64,000 bases of DNA. Origin: RFSX01 sp964591455 (GTDB lineage Bacteria > Bacteroidota > Bacteroidia > Chitinophagales > Saprospiraceae). The position numbers were made by a program, and so were the translations under genes. The DNA lies in the NCBI GenBank assembly GCA_964591455.1, contig CAZQDZ010000020.1, forward strand, positions 12,967-76,966. The letters are read 5' to 3'. Shown here piece after piece: positions 8,526 to 16,667 of the stretch (the stretch's first letter is position 1; the number at the start of each line of letters is the position of its first letter). The notes beneath the pieces are model-generated. The model had not been told where the DNA came from. It ran no database searches and saw only the letters and a list, made by a program, of their open reading frames with translations.

Positions 8526-10220
8526 ATGGACATTAAAACATGGACCTATATAATTGTCGGTGCCACATTTGCCCTTTACATAGGTATCGCTATATGGGCA
8601 AGAGCGGGATCGACTAAGGAGTTTTATGTTGCAGGCGGAGGGGTTTCTCCCATAGCCAACGGATTAGCAACAGCGGCAGATTGGATGTCGGCCGCTTCTT
8701 ACCTTTCTATGGCAGGGCTCATTTCATTTATGGGTTTTAGCGGAGCACAATATCTCATGGGATGGACAGGAGGATATGTGTTGCTCGCCTTATTGCTAGC
8801 ACCATATCTTAGGAAGTTTGGGAAATTTACAGTGCCAGACTTCATAGGTGAGAGATACTACTCTAAGACTGCAAGAATGGTCGCCTTACTCTGCGCCATC
8901 CTCGTATCGTTCACCTATGTTGTTGGACAAATGAAAGGAGTAGGAGTGGCTTTTGCCAGATTTTTGGAAGTACCTTTCACGACAGGTATACTTATAGGAA
9001 TTGCTATCGTCTTTTTCTATGCTGTATTAGGAGGCATGAAAGGCATCACCTATACACAGGTGGCTCAATATTGTGTCCTCATATTTGCATTTACCGTACC
9101 TGCAATATTTATTTCATTGCAAATGGTGGGTAATCCGATTCCACAATTAGGCTTTGGAGGAAAGTTGGCCGATGGTACTTACTTACTGGATAAGCTGAAT
9201 ATGCTCAGCGTTGACCTCGGCTTTGCTGAGTATACTTCTATGGGTATGCATGATAGAGTAAATATGTTTTTTATCACAGCAGCACTGATGTTTGGTACAG
9301 CCGGCTTGCCACATGTCATCGTGAGATTTTTTACAGTTCCCAAAGTACGCGATGCAAGAAAGTCAGCTGGGTATGCCCTTTTATTTATAGCTCTATTATA
9401 TACCACGGCACCTGCAATAGCCACATTTGCCAGAACCAACCTGATTCAGACAGTTAGCAATCAACCCTATGCAGAAATGCCTGATTGGTTTAGTAAATGG
9501 GAGAAATCAACCTTGATAAAATTTGAAGACAAAAATAACGATGGACTGATACAGTATGTTGCCGATGCCAAACAAAACGAACTGACCATAGACAGAGATA
9601 TTATGGTATTGGCCAATCCAGAAATAGCCAATCTTCCAGCTTGGGTGATTGCACTCGTGATCGCAGGAGGACTTGCAGCGGCCTTATCTACAGCAGCAGG
9701 ATTATTATTGGTTATAGCTACCTCTGTGTCACATGACTTATTGAAAAAGAATCTCATGCCAGCCATTTCTGAAAAAGGCGAATTACTAGCTGCAAGAATT
9801 TCTATCGCTATCGCAGTTGTAGCCGCAGGCTTTTTCGGAATGAATCCCCCTGGTTTTGTCGCCCAAGTTGTCGCATTGGCCTTTGGCTTGGCAGCAGCCT
9901 CTTTCTTTCCTGCCATCATCATGGGCATCTTTGACAAACGTATGAATAAGGAAGGGGCTATATCAGGGATGATTGTCGGTATACTATTTACACTGATCTA
10001 CATATGGTATTTCAAACCCCAACTTGGTGGACCAGGTACTCCTGAAGGCTATTGGTTTGGGATTAAGCCTGAAGGTATCGGTATCTTGGGAATGATGCTT
10101 AATCTTATAGTGGCCTTGGTGATTAGCCGCGTTACTGCTCAACCGCCTCAAGAGATACAGGAATTGGTGGAGGATATTAGAATACCTAGAGGGGCGGGTT
10201 CTCCGGGGGCGGTGCATTAG
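8526..10220 (+). CDS. Sodium:solute symporter, VC_2705/acetate permease subfamily
   Basis: A 564-residue member of the SSS family (TC 2.A.21) with about 13 predicted hydrophobic segments. Early motifs EFYVAGGGVSPIANGLATAADWMSAASY and the later LPHVIVRFFTVP and AGGLAAALSTAAGLLLVIA are characteristic of ActP-like acetate/propionate transporters. A hydrophilic insert carries an EF-hand-like loop, DKNNDGLIQY, at residues 335-344. Together with the DUF4212 partner upstream and acetyl-CoA synthetase downstream, uptake of acetate or a similar short carboxylate with Na+ is the likely role. Confidence 0.9.
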   Translation: MDIKTWTYIIVGATFALYIGIAIWARAGSTKEFYVAGGGVSPIANGLATAADWMSAASYLSMAGLISFMGFSGAQYLMGWTGGYVLLALLLAPYLRKFGKFTVPDFIGERYYSKTARMVALLCAILVSFTYVVGQMKGVGVAFARFLEVPFTTGILIGIAIVFFYAVLGGMKGITYTQVAQYCVLIFAFTVPAIFISLQMVGNPIPQLGFGGKLADGTYLLDKLNMLSVDLGFAEYTSMGMHDRVNMFFITAALMFGTAGLPHVIVRFFTVPKVRDARKSAGYALLFIALLYTTAPAIATFARTNLIQTVSNQPYAEMPDWFSKWEKSTLIKFEDKNNDGLIQYVADAKQNELTIDRDIMVLANPEIANLPAWVIALVIAGGLAAALSTAAGLLLVIATSVSHDLLKKNLMPAISEKGELLAARISIAIAVVAAGFFGMNPPGFVAQVVALAFGLAAASFFPAIIMGIFDKRMNKEGAISGMIVGILFTLIYIWYFKPQLGGPGTPEGYWFGIKPEGIGILGMMLNLIVALVISRVTAQPPQEIQELVEDIRIPRGAGSPGAVH

Positions 10221-10280
10221 ATATTGTAACACTTGTATTAAACCCGTGATATTTAAATTATGGCAAAAAAATAGATCTTA

Positions 10281-10726
10281 TTGGAATCCATTAAAATATA
10301 CAAGTCAGAAGCTAAAAAAGTCAAAAGAATATTAGATACTCTTACTCAATCACAACGCGAATGAAGAGATAATAGAGAATCAAAAGATTGGGGTTAAATT
10401 TCGCATAAACAAATACCTAAGTGATTACATAGATTCCATTGTTATTCGAAGGAGGTGAATTCCTTAATGATATTCAGAAAATTTACAAAATCAAAGAGTA
10501 TAATTACCATGTACATTGGATATCGGAGCCCAATTTTCATGCTATGCTAAAGAGGAGAAGAAAGAACAATGAAATCGCGAATAAATTAGAATTAATTTTT
10601 AATATTGATGTCCAAGCTTGTTTGTATATAGAAACTAAAAATGTAATCACGAAATTCAATTCCAAAAATAAAATAACACATAAAGATTACTCTATAAATG
10701 AGCTTGTTGGATTAAATTCTCGCTAA
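10281..10726 (+). pseudogene. Possible frameshifted remnant of an unknown gene
   Basis: The interval between the symporter and acs holds three short open stretches in different frames: LESIKIYKSEAKKVKRIL (from a TTG at 10281), then NEEIIENQKIGVKFRINKYL (about 10360-10455), then a 95-residue stretch from a TTG at 10439 containing NYHVHWISEPNFHAMLKRRR. Each ends or begins abruptly where the next opens, as in a gene with frameshifts. I do not recognise the product. The last stretch could instead be a small intact gene, but it has no good start codon of its own. Confidence 0.35.
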
Positions 10727-10743
10727 CATAAAAGCTATTTTCT

Positions 10744-12642
10744 ATGACCACTCAAATAAGAGACTTAGCCCATTATAAAGAGCTATATAAGCAAAGTGTA
10801 GAAACACCAGAAAAATTCTGGGACACAGAAGCCCAAACCTTCACTTGGTTCGAACAGTATGATAAAGTCTGTGAATGGAACTTTACAGAACCAAACGTAA
10901 AATGGTTCATCAATGGTAAGATGAACATAAGCTACAATTGTCTGGATAGACATCTAATAGACAAAGCAGATCAAGTGGCCATTCTTTGGGAACCTAATGA
11001 GCCAGATGAAGAAGCCGTTAAGTACACCTACCAAGAATTACATGACGAAGTCTGTAGATGTGCCAATGCCCTAAAAAATTTTGGGATCGAAAAAGGAGAC
11101 AGAGTCATAGTCTATATGCCGATGCTGGCCGAGCTGGCCATCGTGCTATTGGCTTGTTCTCGTATAGGGGCTGTGCATTCTGTAGTCTACTGTGGATTCT
11201 CGGCGCAGGCTATTGCAGACCGGACCGATGATGCACAAGCTAAAATGATAATTTGCTCTGACTACAACAGAAGAGGCCCTAAAAATATTCCAGTAAAAGC
11301 TGTCGTAGACGAAGCGATGAACATCGGATGTAACAGTGTGGAGACAGTACTTGTGCACAGAAACACTGGAGGCGAAGTCAACTGGAGTGATGATACAGAC
11401 AGATGGTATCATGAAGAAACATCTGACCAATCGCCTTTCTGTGCAGCTGAGGAAATGGATGCCGAAGACTTGCACTTTATTCTCTACACTTCTGGATCTA
11501 CAGGTAAGCCAAAAGGTGTAGTACATACCTGCGGTGGGTACATGGTCTATGCTTGTTTTTCTTTCAGAAATGTATTTCAATATAAGCCAGGAGACATCTA
11601 CTGGTGCTCTGCAGATATAGGCTGGATTACAGGCCATAGTTATATCGTCTATGGACCACTGCTTGCAGGGGCGACATCCTTAATGTTTGAGGGGGTGCCT
11701 ACTTATCCAGATGCTGGCCGTTTTTGGGAGGTATGTGAAAAGTATAAAGTGACCCAGTTTTACACAGCACCTACTGCCATACGTGCACTCATGGCGCATG
11801 GGAATGAATATCCAAACAAGTATGACTTGTCTTCTATAAAAGTATTAGGCTCAGTAGGCGAACCTATAAATGAAGAAGCATGGCATTGGTATGATAAAGA
11901 AGTAGGAAAAGGCAGAGCACCCATCGTAGACACCTACTTCCAAACCGAAAATGGTGGCATAATGCTGACGCCGTTCCCAGGCATTACAGACACGAAACCA
12001 ACCTACGCTGCCTACCCTATGCCAGGTATCCAACCTATACTTGTAGACAAGGAAGGCAAAGAGATTACAGAAAACAATGTGGAAGGATTACTCTGTATAA
12101 AGCATCCGTGGCCGTCTATGCTCAGAACGACTTACGGCGACCATGAGAGATGCAGACAGATGTATTTTTCTGCGTTTAAAAATCTGTACTTCACCGGAGA
12201 TGGTGCACGGCGAGATGATGAAGGAAGAATCAGAATTATAGGCCGTGTAGATGATGTCATCAATGTGTCAGGACACAGAATGGGAACTGCAGAAGTAGAA
12301 AATGCTATCAACGAACATCCCAATGTTGTAGAATCCGCAGTCGTAGGTTATCCGCATTCTATCAAAGGCCAAGGCATCTACGCTTATGTCATATGTGTAG
12401 ACAAGGAACTTGATGATGAATTTAGAAAAGAAATAAAAGACGTTGTCACCAAAGAAATAGGTCCAATTGCTAAGCCGGACCTTATTCAGTTTGTCACAGG
12501 TTTGCCAAAGACACGTTCAGGTAAAATAATGAGACGGATACTTAGAAAAATTGCAGCCAACGAATCTGATAAGATAGGTGATATAACAACTATAAAGAAT
12601 CCTGAGGTTGTAGATTTGATTAAGGGAGGGGTACTGGTATAA
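10744..12642 (+). CDS. acs: Acetyl-CoA synthetase
   Basis: A 632-residue AMP-forming acyl-CoA synthetase that activates acetate to acetyl-CoA using ATP and CoA. Visible motifs: P-loop YTSGSTGKPKGVVHT, the substrate motif TYFQTENGG (TWWQTETGG in most Acs), YFTGDGARRDDEGRI, the hinge GRVDDVINVSGHRMGTAEVE, and KTRSGKIMRR with the acetylatable catalytic lysine Lys594. The TYFQTEN variant departs from the consensus and could shift acyl specificity, for example to propionate. Length fits Acs (about 650). It follows the acetate-type symporter. Confidence 0.9.
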   Translation: MTTQIRDLAHYKELYKQSVETPEKFWDTEAQTFTWFEQYDKVCEWNFTEPNVKWFINGKMNISYNCLDRHLIDKADQVAILWEPNEPDEEAVKYTYQELHDEVCRCANALKNFGIEKGDRVIVYMPMLAELAIVLLACSRIGAVHSVVYCGFSAQAIADRTDDAQAKMIICSDYNRRGPKNIPVKAVVDEAMNIGCNSVETVLVHRNTGGEVNWSDDTDRWYHEETSDQSPFCAAEEMDAEDLHFILYTSGSTGKPKGVVHTCGGYMVYACFSFRNVFQYKPGDIYWCSADIGWITGHSYIVYGPLLAGATSLMFEGVPTYPDAGRFWEVCEKYKVTQFYTAPTAIRALMAHGNEYPNKYDLSSIKVLGSVGEPINEEAWHWYDKEVGKGRAPIVDTYFQTENGGIMLTPFPGITDTKPTYAAYPMPGIQPILVDKEGKEITENNVEGLLCIKHPWPSMLRTTYGDHERCRQMYFSAFKNLYFTGDGARRDDEGRIRIIGRVDDVINVSGHRMGTAEVENAINEHPNVVESAVVGYPHSIKGQGIYAYVICVDKELDDEFRKEIKDVVTKEIGPIAKPDLIQFVTGLPKTRSGKIMRRILRKIAANESDKIGDITTIKNPEVVDLIKGGVLV

Positions 12643-12903
12643 ACTCAGAGGGGAGCTGGTTAAAACTCAGTGATGCGAATGTTGAGAATTGATTTCATAT
12701 TTTGCCATTGTAGGATAATATGGACACAAATCTCCAACCATAAATTATGTCTTTAAATCAAGAATCAAATCCACCAAACTAAGCACTGTTTGTTAACTGA
12801 GAAGCTGGATAAGTTTCATAGAAAAACCAAACGGAAAGAGAGTAATGATTGTAATCTAACTTACAGCTATCACAGCGTCCCGCACTTTATATCTATAATG
12901 AAA
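12643..12903. other. Non-coding interval
   Basis: About 260 bases after acs with no credible gene. It contains copy 2 of the 39-nt dispersed repeat and ends at the terminator of the convergent lipoprotein gene. Nothing else recognisable. Confidence 0.5.
12774..12812 (+). repeat. 39-nt dispersed repeat, copy 2
   Basis: Begins CCAAACTAAGCACTGTTTGT; six mismatches to the copy at 732-770 over 39 positions. Intergenic in both places. Confidence 0.6.
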
Positions 12904-12933
12904 AAGAGGCTGACACTAATGCATCAGCCTCTT
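12904..12933 (-). terminator. Rho-independent terminator of the 12953-13327 gene
   Basis: Perfect 10-bp stem AAGAGGCTGA/TCAGCCTCTT with a 10-base loop, followed on the minus strand by a T run (TTTTT with the stem end). It lies 20 bases after the stop of the leftward lipoprotein gene. Confidence 0.8.
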
Positions 12934-12952
12934 AATGTATTTTATTGTATAC

Positions 12953-13327
12953 TTACCTTGTTACTGAATATTCACAAACAGAGCTCTCAGAACCTGTTGA
13001 AAATACAGTGTTAAGTGTCAAATCATTTCCATCTAGATCAACGGATAAATCCAAACTAAAGGTGCCATCATCATCAGACTGATTAACATTACACCCATCA
13101 AATGGTAATGGATCAAATGTAAGCGTAGATCCGTCAGTTTCAATAACAAACACAATCATATCCTCGCCTGATGCAGTTACAGCTATAGTCGCGTCTACTG
13201 TTTCGCCATTACAATCTTCTGTTCCTGTGTAAGTCCCAAGCCAATCAGCTTGAACACAATCATCGTCTCCTCCGCATGAGGATAAAGTAAAAAGTAGCGC
13301 AAGGATTAAAAATAAATTAGATTTCAT
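12953..13327 (-). CDS. Small secreted lipoprotein, unknown function
   Basis: A 124-residue predicted lipoprotein: signal sequence MKSNLFLILALLFTLSSCGG with lipobox cysteine 18, then an acidic GGDDD linker typical of Bacteroidota lipoproteins. The mature part is beta-rich with WLGTYTGTEDCNGETVDATI, resembling short lipocalin-like or fibronectin-like domains found in small Bacteroidota lipoproteins; four cysteines follow the linker (including CVQ, DCNG, CNVN, CEYS) and could form disulfides. No function can be assigned. A decayed partial copy of its 3' end and terminator lies just upstream at 13541-13670. Confidence 0.7.
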   Translation of the reverse strand: MKSNLFLILALLFTLSSCGGDDDCVQADWLGTYTGTEDCNGETVDATIAVTASGEDMIVFVIETDGSTLTFDPLPFDGCNVNQSDDDGTFSLDLSVDLDGNDLTLNTVFSTGSESSVCEYSVTR

Positions 13328-13540
13328 AGTTGTTTAAAATTATTTAAGTAAAAAAATCAATATTGTATATCCATTGGATTCAAAAAATAAAAAATCTGCT
13401 ATAAGAATATTGGAATTGAAGCTTTCTATAGAAGAGAGTTAAATATATATGTAAAGATATATAATAAATTTAATTATATGTTTTGCAGCTTGTTTTATCT
13501 ATGGGGATACTCTACTCCTCACCCCCTCGTCATTTAAATA

Positions 13541-13670
13541 AAAAAGAGGCTGACACTAATGCATCAACCTCTTATTGATTTTTATAGGATAGTAATCTTG
13601 CTGCTCACAACTCGTACTCGCAGAACTTGTAAAAAAATACAGTCTTGAGTGTCAATGAATTCTCTTTTAT
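13541..13670 (-). pseudogene. Decayed partial duplicate of the small lipoprotein 3' end
   Basis: This stretch aligns by eye with 12901-13030: the same terminator hairpin (13544-13573, now with one stem mismatch), then recognisable matches around AGAACTTGT/AGAACCTGT, AATACAG and GAGTGTCAA/AAGTGTCAA. The coding part is interrupted and short, so it is the remnant of a tandem duplication of the lipoprotein gene. The remaining 13328-13540 holds no recognisable gene. Confidence 0.65.
13544..13573 (-). terminator. Terminator-like hairpin, duplicate copy
   Basis: AAGAGGCTGA/TCAACCTCTT, 9 of 10 pairs, followed on the minus strand by TTTTT. It could still terminate the leftward MbnP-like gene that ends at 13685. 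Confidence 0.6.
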
Positions 13671-13684
13671 AAATCTATTATAGT

Positions 13685-14440
13685 TTACTGTTCTATCGCG
13701 GCAGCCAACCCATCAGACAAAAATGCCATTCGCACGAGTGTAGGGTCATCGAGTGTATGCAATCGAGCACCTTCCCCAGCTATATCATAGACTTCCCCAG
13801 TTTCATCTTGGAAGATATCTAGGATGTCTATTGTAATATCTATTGGGTCTAATAGATCATTTACATCAAGGGAGATAGGTCGCATGACTGCATTAGACCC
13901 AAGGTGTAATGTGAATGACTCTCCATTATCAGTGATGCCATTTTGATTGTAATCTATGATACCTTCCAACTTGATAAAGATGAAACTCTCCCAAGACCTC
14001 CAATACTCCGCTGAGCGAGAAAGTGGGCTGGTGGATCTGTAATCTTCTGGAACAGTGGCATTTTGAGCTTCAGTAAGACCAACATTAAATCTGAGCTGGT
14101 TCACATCTGTGAGGTCAGTACTTCCTAAATTGAGTGACAATCCTTCAGAAGCTCCTTCTGCACTGATATGAGAATCTGTCATATCAAGATATTCTACTTC
14201 TGATACTACCTCTGAATTTCCAGCAGCATCAGATAGTGTCATCTCAGATACAAAGAAACTCACTCTCTTCATCTGCATGATTTCTCCATTAGGATAGGTG
14301 ACATCCTGAAACATAACGAGTGGATTGCCATCATACTCCAATTTGAAGTTGAGTTCTACACTAGGCGGGTCATCAGAACCACATGAAATGAAAAGACTGA
14401 CGCAGAAGACAGAAAAGAGGATAAGAATACGATTGGTCAT
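13685..14440 (-). CDS. MbnP-like domain lipoprotein
   Basis: A 251-residue predicted lipoprotein (signal MTNRILILFSVFCVSLFISC, Cys20). The body carries the pattern of MbnP-like proteins: an early beta strand LNFKLEYDG, then VSFFVSEMTL, a YLDMTDS segment, LRFNVGL, and a late WESFIFIKLEG followed by LHLGSNAV. MbnP relatives are periplasmic and often linked to MbnH/MauG-type cytochromes and copper handling, but no such partner is adjacent here. The metal link is an inference from the family. Confidence 0.65.
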   Translation of the reverse strand: MTNRILILFSVFCVSLFISCGSDDPPSVELNFKLEYDGNPLVMFQDVTYPNGEIMQMKRVSFFVSEMTLSDAAGNSEVVSEVEYLDMTDSHISAEGASEGLSLNLGSTDLTDVNQLRFNVGLTEAQNATVPEDYRSTSPLSRSAEYWRSWESFIFIKLEGIIDYNQNGITDNGESFTLHLGSNAVMRPISLDVNDLLDPIDITIDILDIFQDETGEVYDIAGEGARLHTLDDPTLVRMAFLSDGLAAAIEQ

Positions 14441-14566
14441 GATTTTTTTATTTGCTTAAAGAAAATTAACGTAAATATTCAACGAATTGATTTACAAGTA
14501 TATGAGTATGTAGATTTATAAAAAGTGTTAAGTATGGATGAAGACATATTGGGTTATTGTGAGCTG

Positions 14567-15037
14567 TTAATGATCAATGGGAATAGCACTTGTATTCTTT
14601 CTTTCTGAGAGCGAAAACCTAGATTCTACCTTGCCAATATTGGGGATGATAGAGAGTTTCTCCATGATAAAGGCGTTATAAGCTTCTATGTTTTCTAGCA
14701 CTAACTTCAGCATCACGTCAGCATCTCCACTAATGTGATGACATTCTATGACTTCTGGAAATTGTGTGACTGCTTCAATAAAGCTATTCAAAGCATTTTT
14801 ACCATGTTGGCTAATAGATATGTGTACGAATACTGTGAGGCTTTTTCCTAACTTCTTTTGGTCCACAATCGCCACATACTTTTTAATTACACCATTGCTT
14901 TCCATTCTTTTTATCCTATCGAAAATAGGTGTGGTAGACAGATTAAGTTTGGCGGCCATGTCCTTTATGGTCGCTCTACCATTTTCTTGCATTATACGCA
15001 GTATGGCTATTTCAATATCATCAAAAGCTGTTTTCAT
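14567..15037 (-). CDS. Lrp/AsnC family transcriptional regulator
   Basis: A 156-residue feast/famine regulator. The N-terminal winged HTH reads DDIEIAILRIMQENGRATIKDMA...LSTTPIFDRIKRMESNGVI, and the C-terminal RAM ligand-binding domain includes VIECHHISGDADVMLKLV. Lrp regulators usually bind amino acids. It is divergent from phenylalanine 4-hydroxylase across 160 AT-rich bases with inverted repeats, so it most likely senses an aromatic amino acid and controls the catabolic genes to its right. Confidence 0.9.
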   Translation of the reverse strand: MKTAFDDIEIAILRIMQENGRATIKDMAAKLNLSTTPIFDRIKRMESNGVIKKYVAIVDQKKLGKSLTVFVHISISQHGKNALNSFIEAVTQFPEVIECHHISGDADVMLKLVLENIEAYNAFIMEKLSIIPNIGKVESRFSLSERKNTSAIPIDH

Positions 15038-15074
15038 AATATTCTTCTTTGATAGCAGTCTTTAGTAATTATTA

Positions 15075-15119
15075 GAATAATATTATTACTAATTAATAAA
15101 TATTGTTATAATAATATTC
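15075..15119. promoter_or_regulatory. Candidate Lrp operator region
   Basis: GAATAATATTA (15075-15085) and TAATAATATTC (15109-15119) form an inverted repeat with one mismatch, 23 bases apart, within the 160-base divergent region between the Lrp gene and phhA. AT-rich inverted repeats fit Lrp-type sites, but such sequences also arise by chance in AT-rich DNA. Confidence 0.35.
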
Positions 15120-15197
15120 CTATTTGTTTCTAACTAGAAGAAAATTATAACTTAATCTGTTACTTATATGTAGTTTTATTACTAATAAATCGAGATT

Positions 15198-15989
15198 ATG
15201 AGCCGTATTACAAACCTAGATATAGATTCCATAAAAGATAGCGAATTGCTAAAGGGCTTTGACTTCAAAGCCTATGATGATGGAGACAGAGAGCGATGGC
15301 GTTCATTATTGGACGGTGTTCTTAGTGCCCAGAAGGGTATTGCCTGTGACTCTTATACCAGTGGCATGACCGCTTTAGGTGAAAGCTTTTCGGAGCTTCC
15401 CAATTTAGAAGAACTGAATTATAAATTAGAACAACAAACAGGGTGGCGAGTAATGGCAGTGAATGGACTGCTCCCGTGTGAGGATTTCTACAAATTGTTA
15501 TCTAGAAAGATATTTCCATCGGCGACCTTTGTCAGAGATTGGCATTCACAAGCATTCACAGGCTATCCAGATATATTTCATGACGTTGTAGGGCACTTAC
15601 CGTTATTTTTCGATAAGAAATTTTCTGATTTTGTTTCCAAGTCATCTGGACTGATTTATGATATTCTCAGAAATACGCCTTATGGTGCAGAGAAAGAAAA
15701 GATGATTCAAAATTTTAGCCGGTATGGATGGTTCACTTGGGAGGCAGGACTTATAAAGGAAAATGGAACACCTAAGGCCTATGGTGGTGCTATCTTGTCA
15801 TCTTCAGGTGAGACTGAAAATGTAAGAGCCAGTGGATTCGATAAGTTTGACTTACAGGAAGTCTTTAATCAAGCATATACTGATAAGGAATTTAGTGTCA
15901 GGTATTTTATTATAGATTCTTATGATGATTTATTTGCTAGCTTAGAGCAAATCAAAAATAAATACAACATAGATAAGTCTATAAACTAA
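15198..15989 (+). CDS. phhA: Phenylalanine 4-hydroxylase
   Basis: A 263-residue pterin-dependent aromatic amino acid hydroxylase, converting phenylalanine to tyrosine with tetrahydrobiopterin and O2. The iron ligands are clear: His128 and His133 in FHDVVGHLPLF and Glu182 in WFTWEAGLIKENG. Upstream GYPDIF and VRDWHSQAF match the bacterial monomeric family of about 260-300 residues with no regulatory ACT domain. The next gene, 12 bases downstream, is the pterin-recycling dehydratase, confirming the assignment. Confidence 0.95.
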   Translation: MSRITNLDIDSIKDSELLKGFDFKAYDDGDRERWRSLLDGVLSAQKGIACDSYTSGMTALGESFSELPNLEELNYKLEQQTGWRVMAVNGLLPCEDFYKLLSRKIFPSATFVRDWHSQAFTGYPDIFHDVVGHLPLFFDKKFSDFVSKSSGLIYDILRNTPYGAEKEKMIQNFSRYGWFTWEAGLIKENGTPKAYGGAILSSSGETENVRASGFDKFDLQEVFNQAYTDKEFSVRYFIIDSYDDLFASLEQIKNKYNIDKSIN

Positions 15990-16001
15990 AGCATTTATAC
16001 T

Positions 16002-16241
16002 ATGGCATGGGAAGAAAGAGATAATGCGCTACATGCGACTTTTGAATTCAAGGACTTCATAGAAGCTTTTGGATTTATGACAGCGGTGGCTATGCTTGCG
16101 GAAAAACAAAATCACCATCCTGAGTGGCATAACGTATGGAATAAGGTGACGATAAAACTCACCACACATGATGCTGGAAATACAGTGACTGAAAAAGACA
16201 GACAACTAGCTGATTCTATTACCAATCTAATCAATTCTTGA
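16002..16241 (+). CDS. phhB: Pterin-4a-carbinolamine dehydratase
   Basis: A 79-residue 4a-hydroxytetrahydrobiopterin dehydratase, which regenerates the cofactor used by phenylalanine hydroxylase. The family signature is EKQNHHPEWHNVWNKVTI followed by LTTHDAGNTVTEKD; the HHPEW histidines are the catalytic ones. It is slightly shorter at the N-terminus than most PCDs (about 95-110) because no earlier ATG exists in frame. Its TGA overlaps the next ATG by one base. Confidence 0.93.
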   Translation: MAWEERDNALHATFEFKDFIEAFGFMTAVAMLAEKQNHHPEWHNVWNKVTIKLTTHDAGNTVTEKDRQLADSITNLINS

Positions 16242-16648
16242 TGGGCATATTTGCGGATGATTTAGATATTATAAAAGTGGCCATTGGTTTATTCTGGGCA
16301 ATATTGTTTCTGCAGTCTGGATTGGATAAAGTGTTGGACTGGAAGGGTAATGCCTCTTGGCTCACTTCCCACTTTGGTAAGTCTTTACTCAAAGGTGCTG
16401 TAATACCTATGCTTGGCATGCTTACTCTCGTAGAACTTATAGCTGGCGGACTGAGTCTGGCTGGGGTAGGGCAGGTTTTACTCTCTGGAAAAACTTATTG
16501 GCTTAGTCTAGGTGTAATCACTTCTATAGTGGCCCTGGTTATGCTATTTTTCGGACAGCGACTTGCCAAAGATTACGATGGTGCCAAAACAATTGCTATA
16601 TACTTTGGTGTTGCTTTACTGAGCTGCATGATGCTCATTCATCACTAG
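16241..16648 (+). CDS. DoxX-like four-helix membrane protein
   Basis: A 135-residue integral membrane protein with four hydrophobic segments (about residues 11-27, 49-75, 85-105 and 115-133). The FLQSGLDKVLDWKGN and TLVELIAGGLSLAG segments resemble the DoxX/DoxD-like family. Function in this context unknown; members are linked to quinone or redox processes. The ATG at 16241 shares a base with the phhB stop (TGATG), so it is translationally coupled to the phenylalanine degradation genes; a TTG three bases earlier is less likely. Confidence 0.75.
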   Translation: MGIFADDLDIIKVAIGLFWAILFLQSGLDKVLDWKGNASWLTSHFGKSLLKGAVIPMLGMLTLVELIAGGLSLAGVGQVLLSGKTYWLSLGVITSIVALVMLFFGQRLAKDYDGAKTIAIYFGVALLSCMMLIHH

Positions 16649-16667
16649 TTTTTTCAATCTCAACCAC

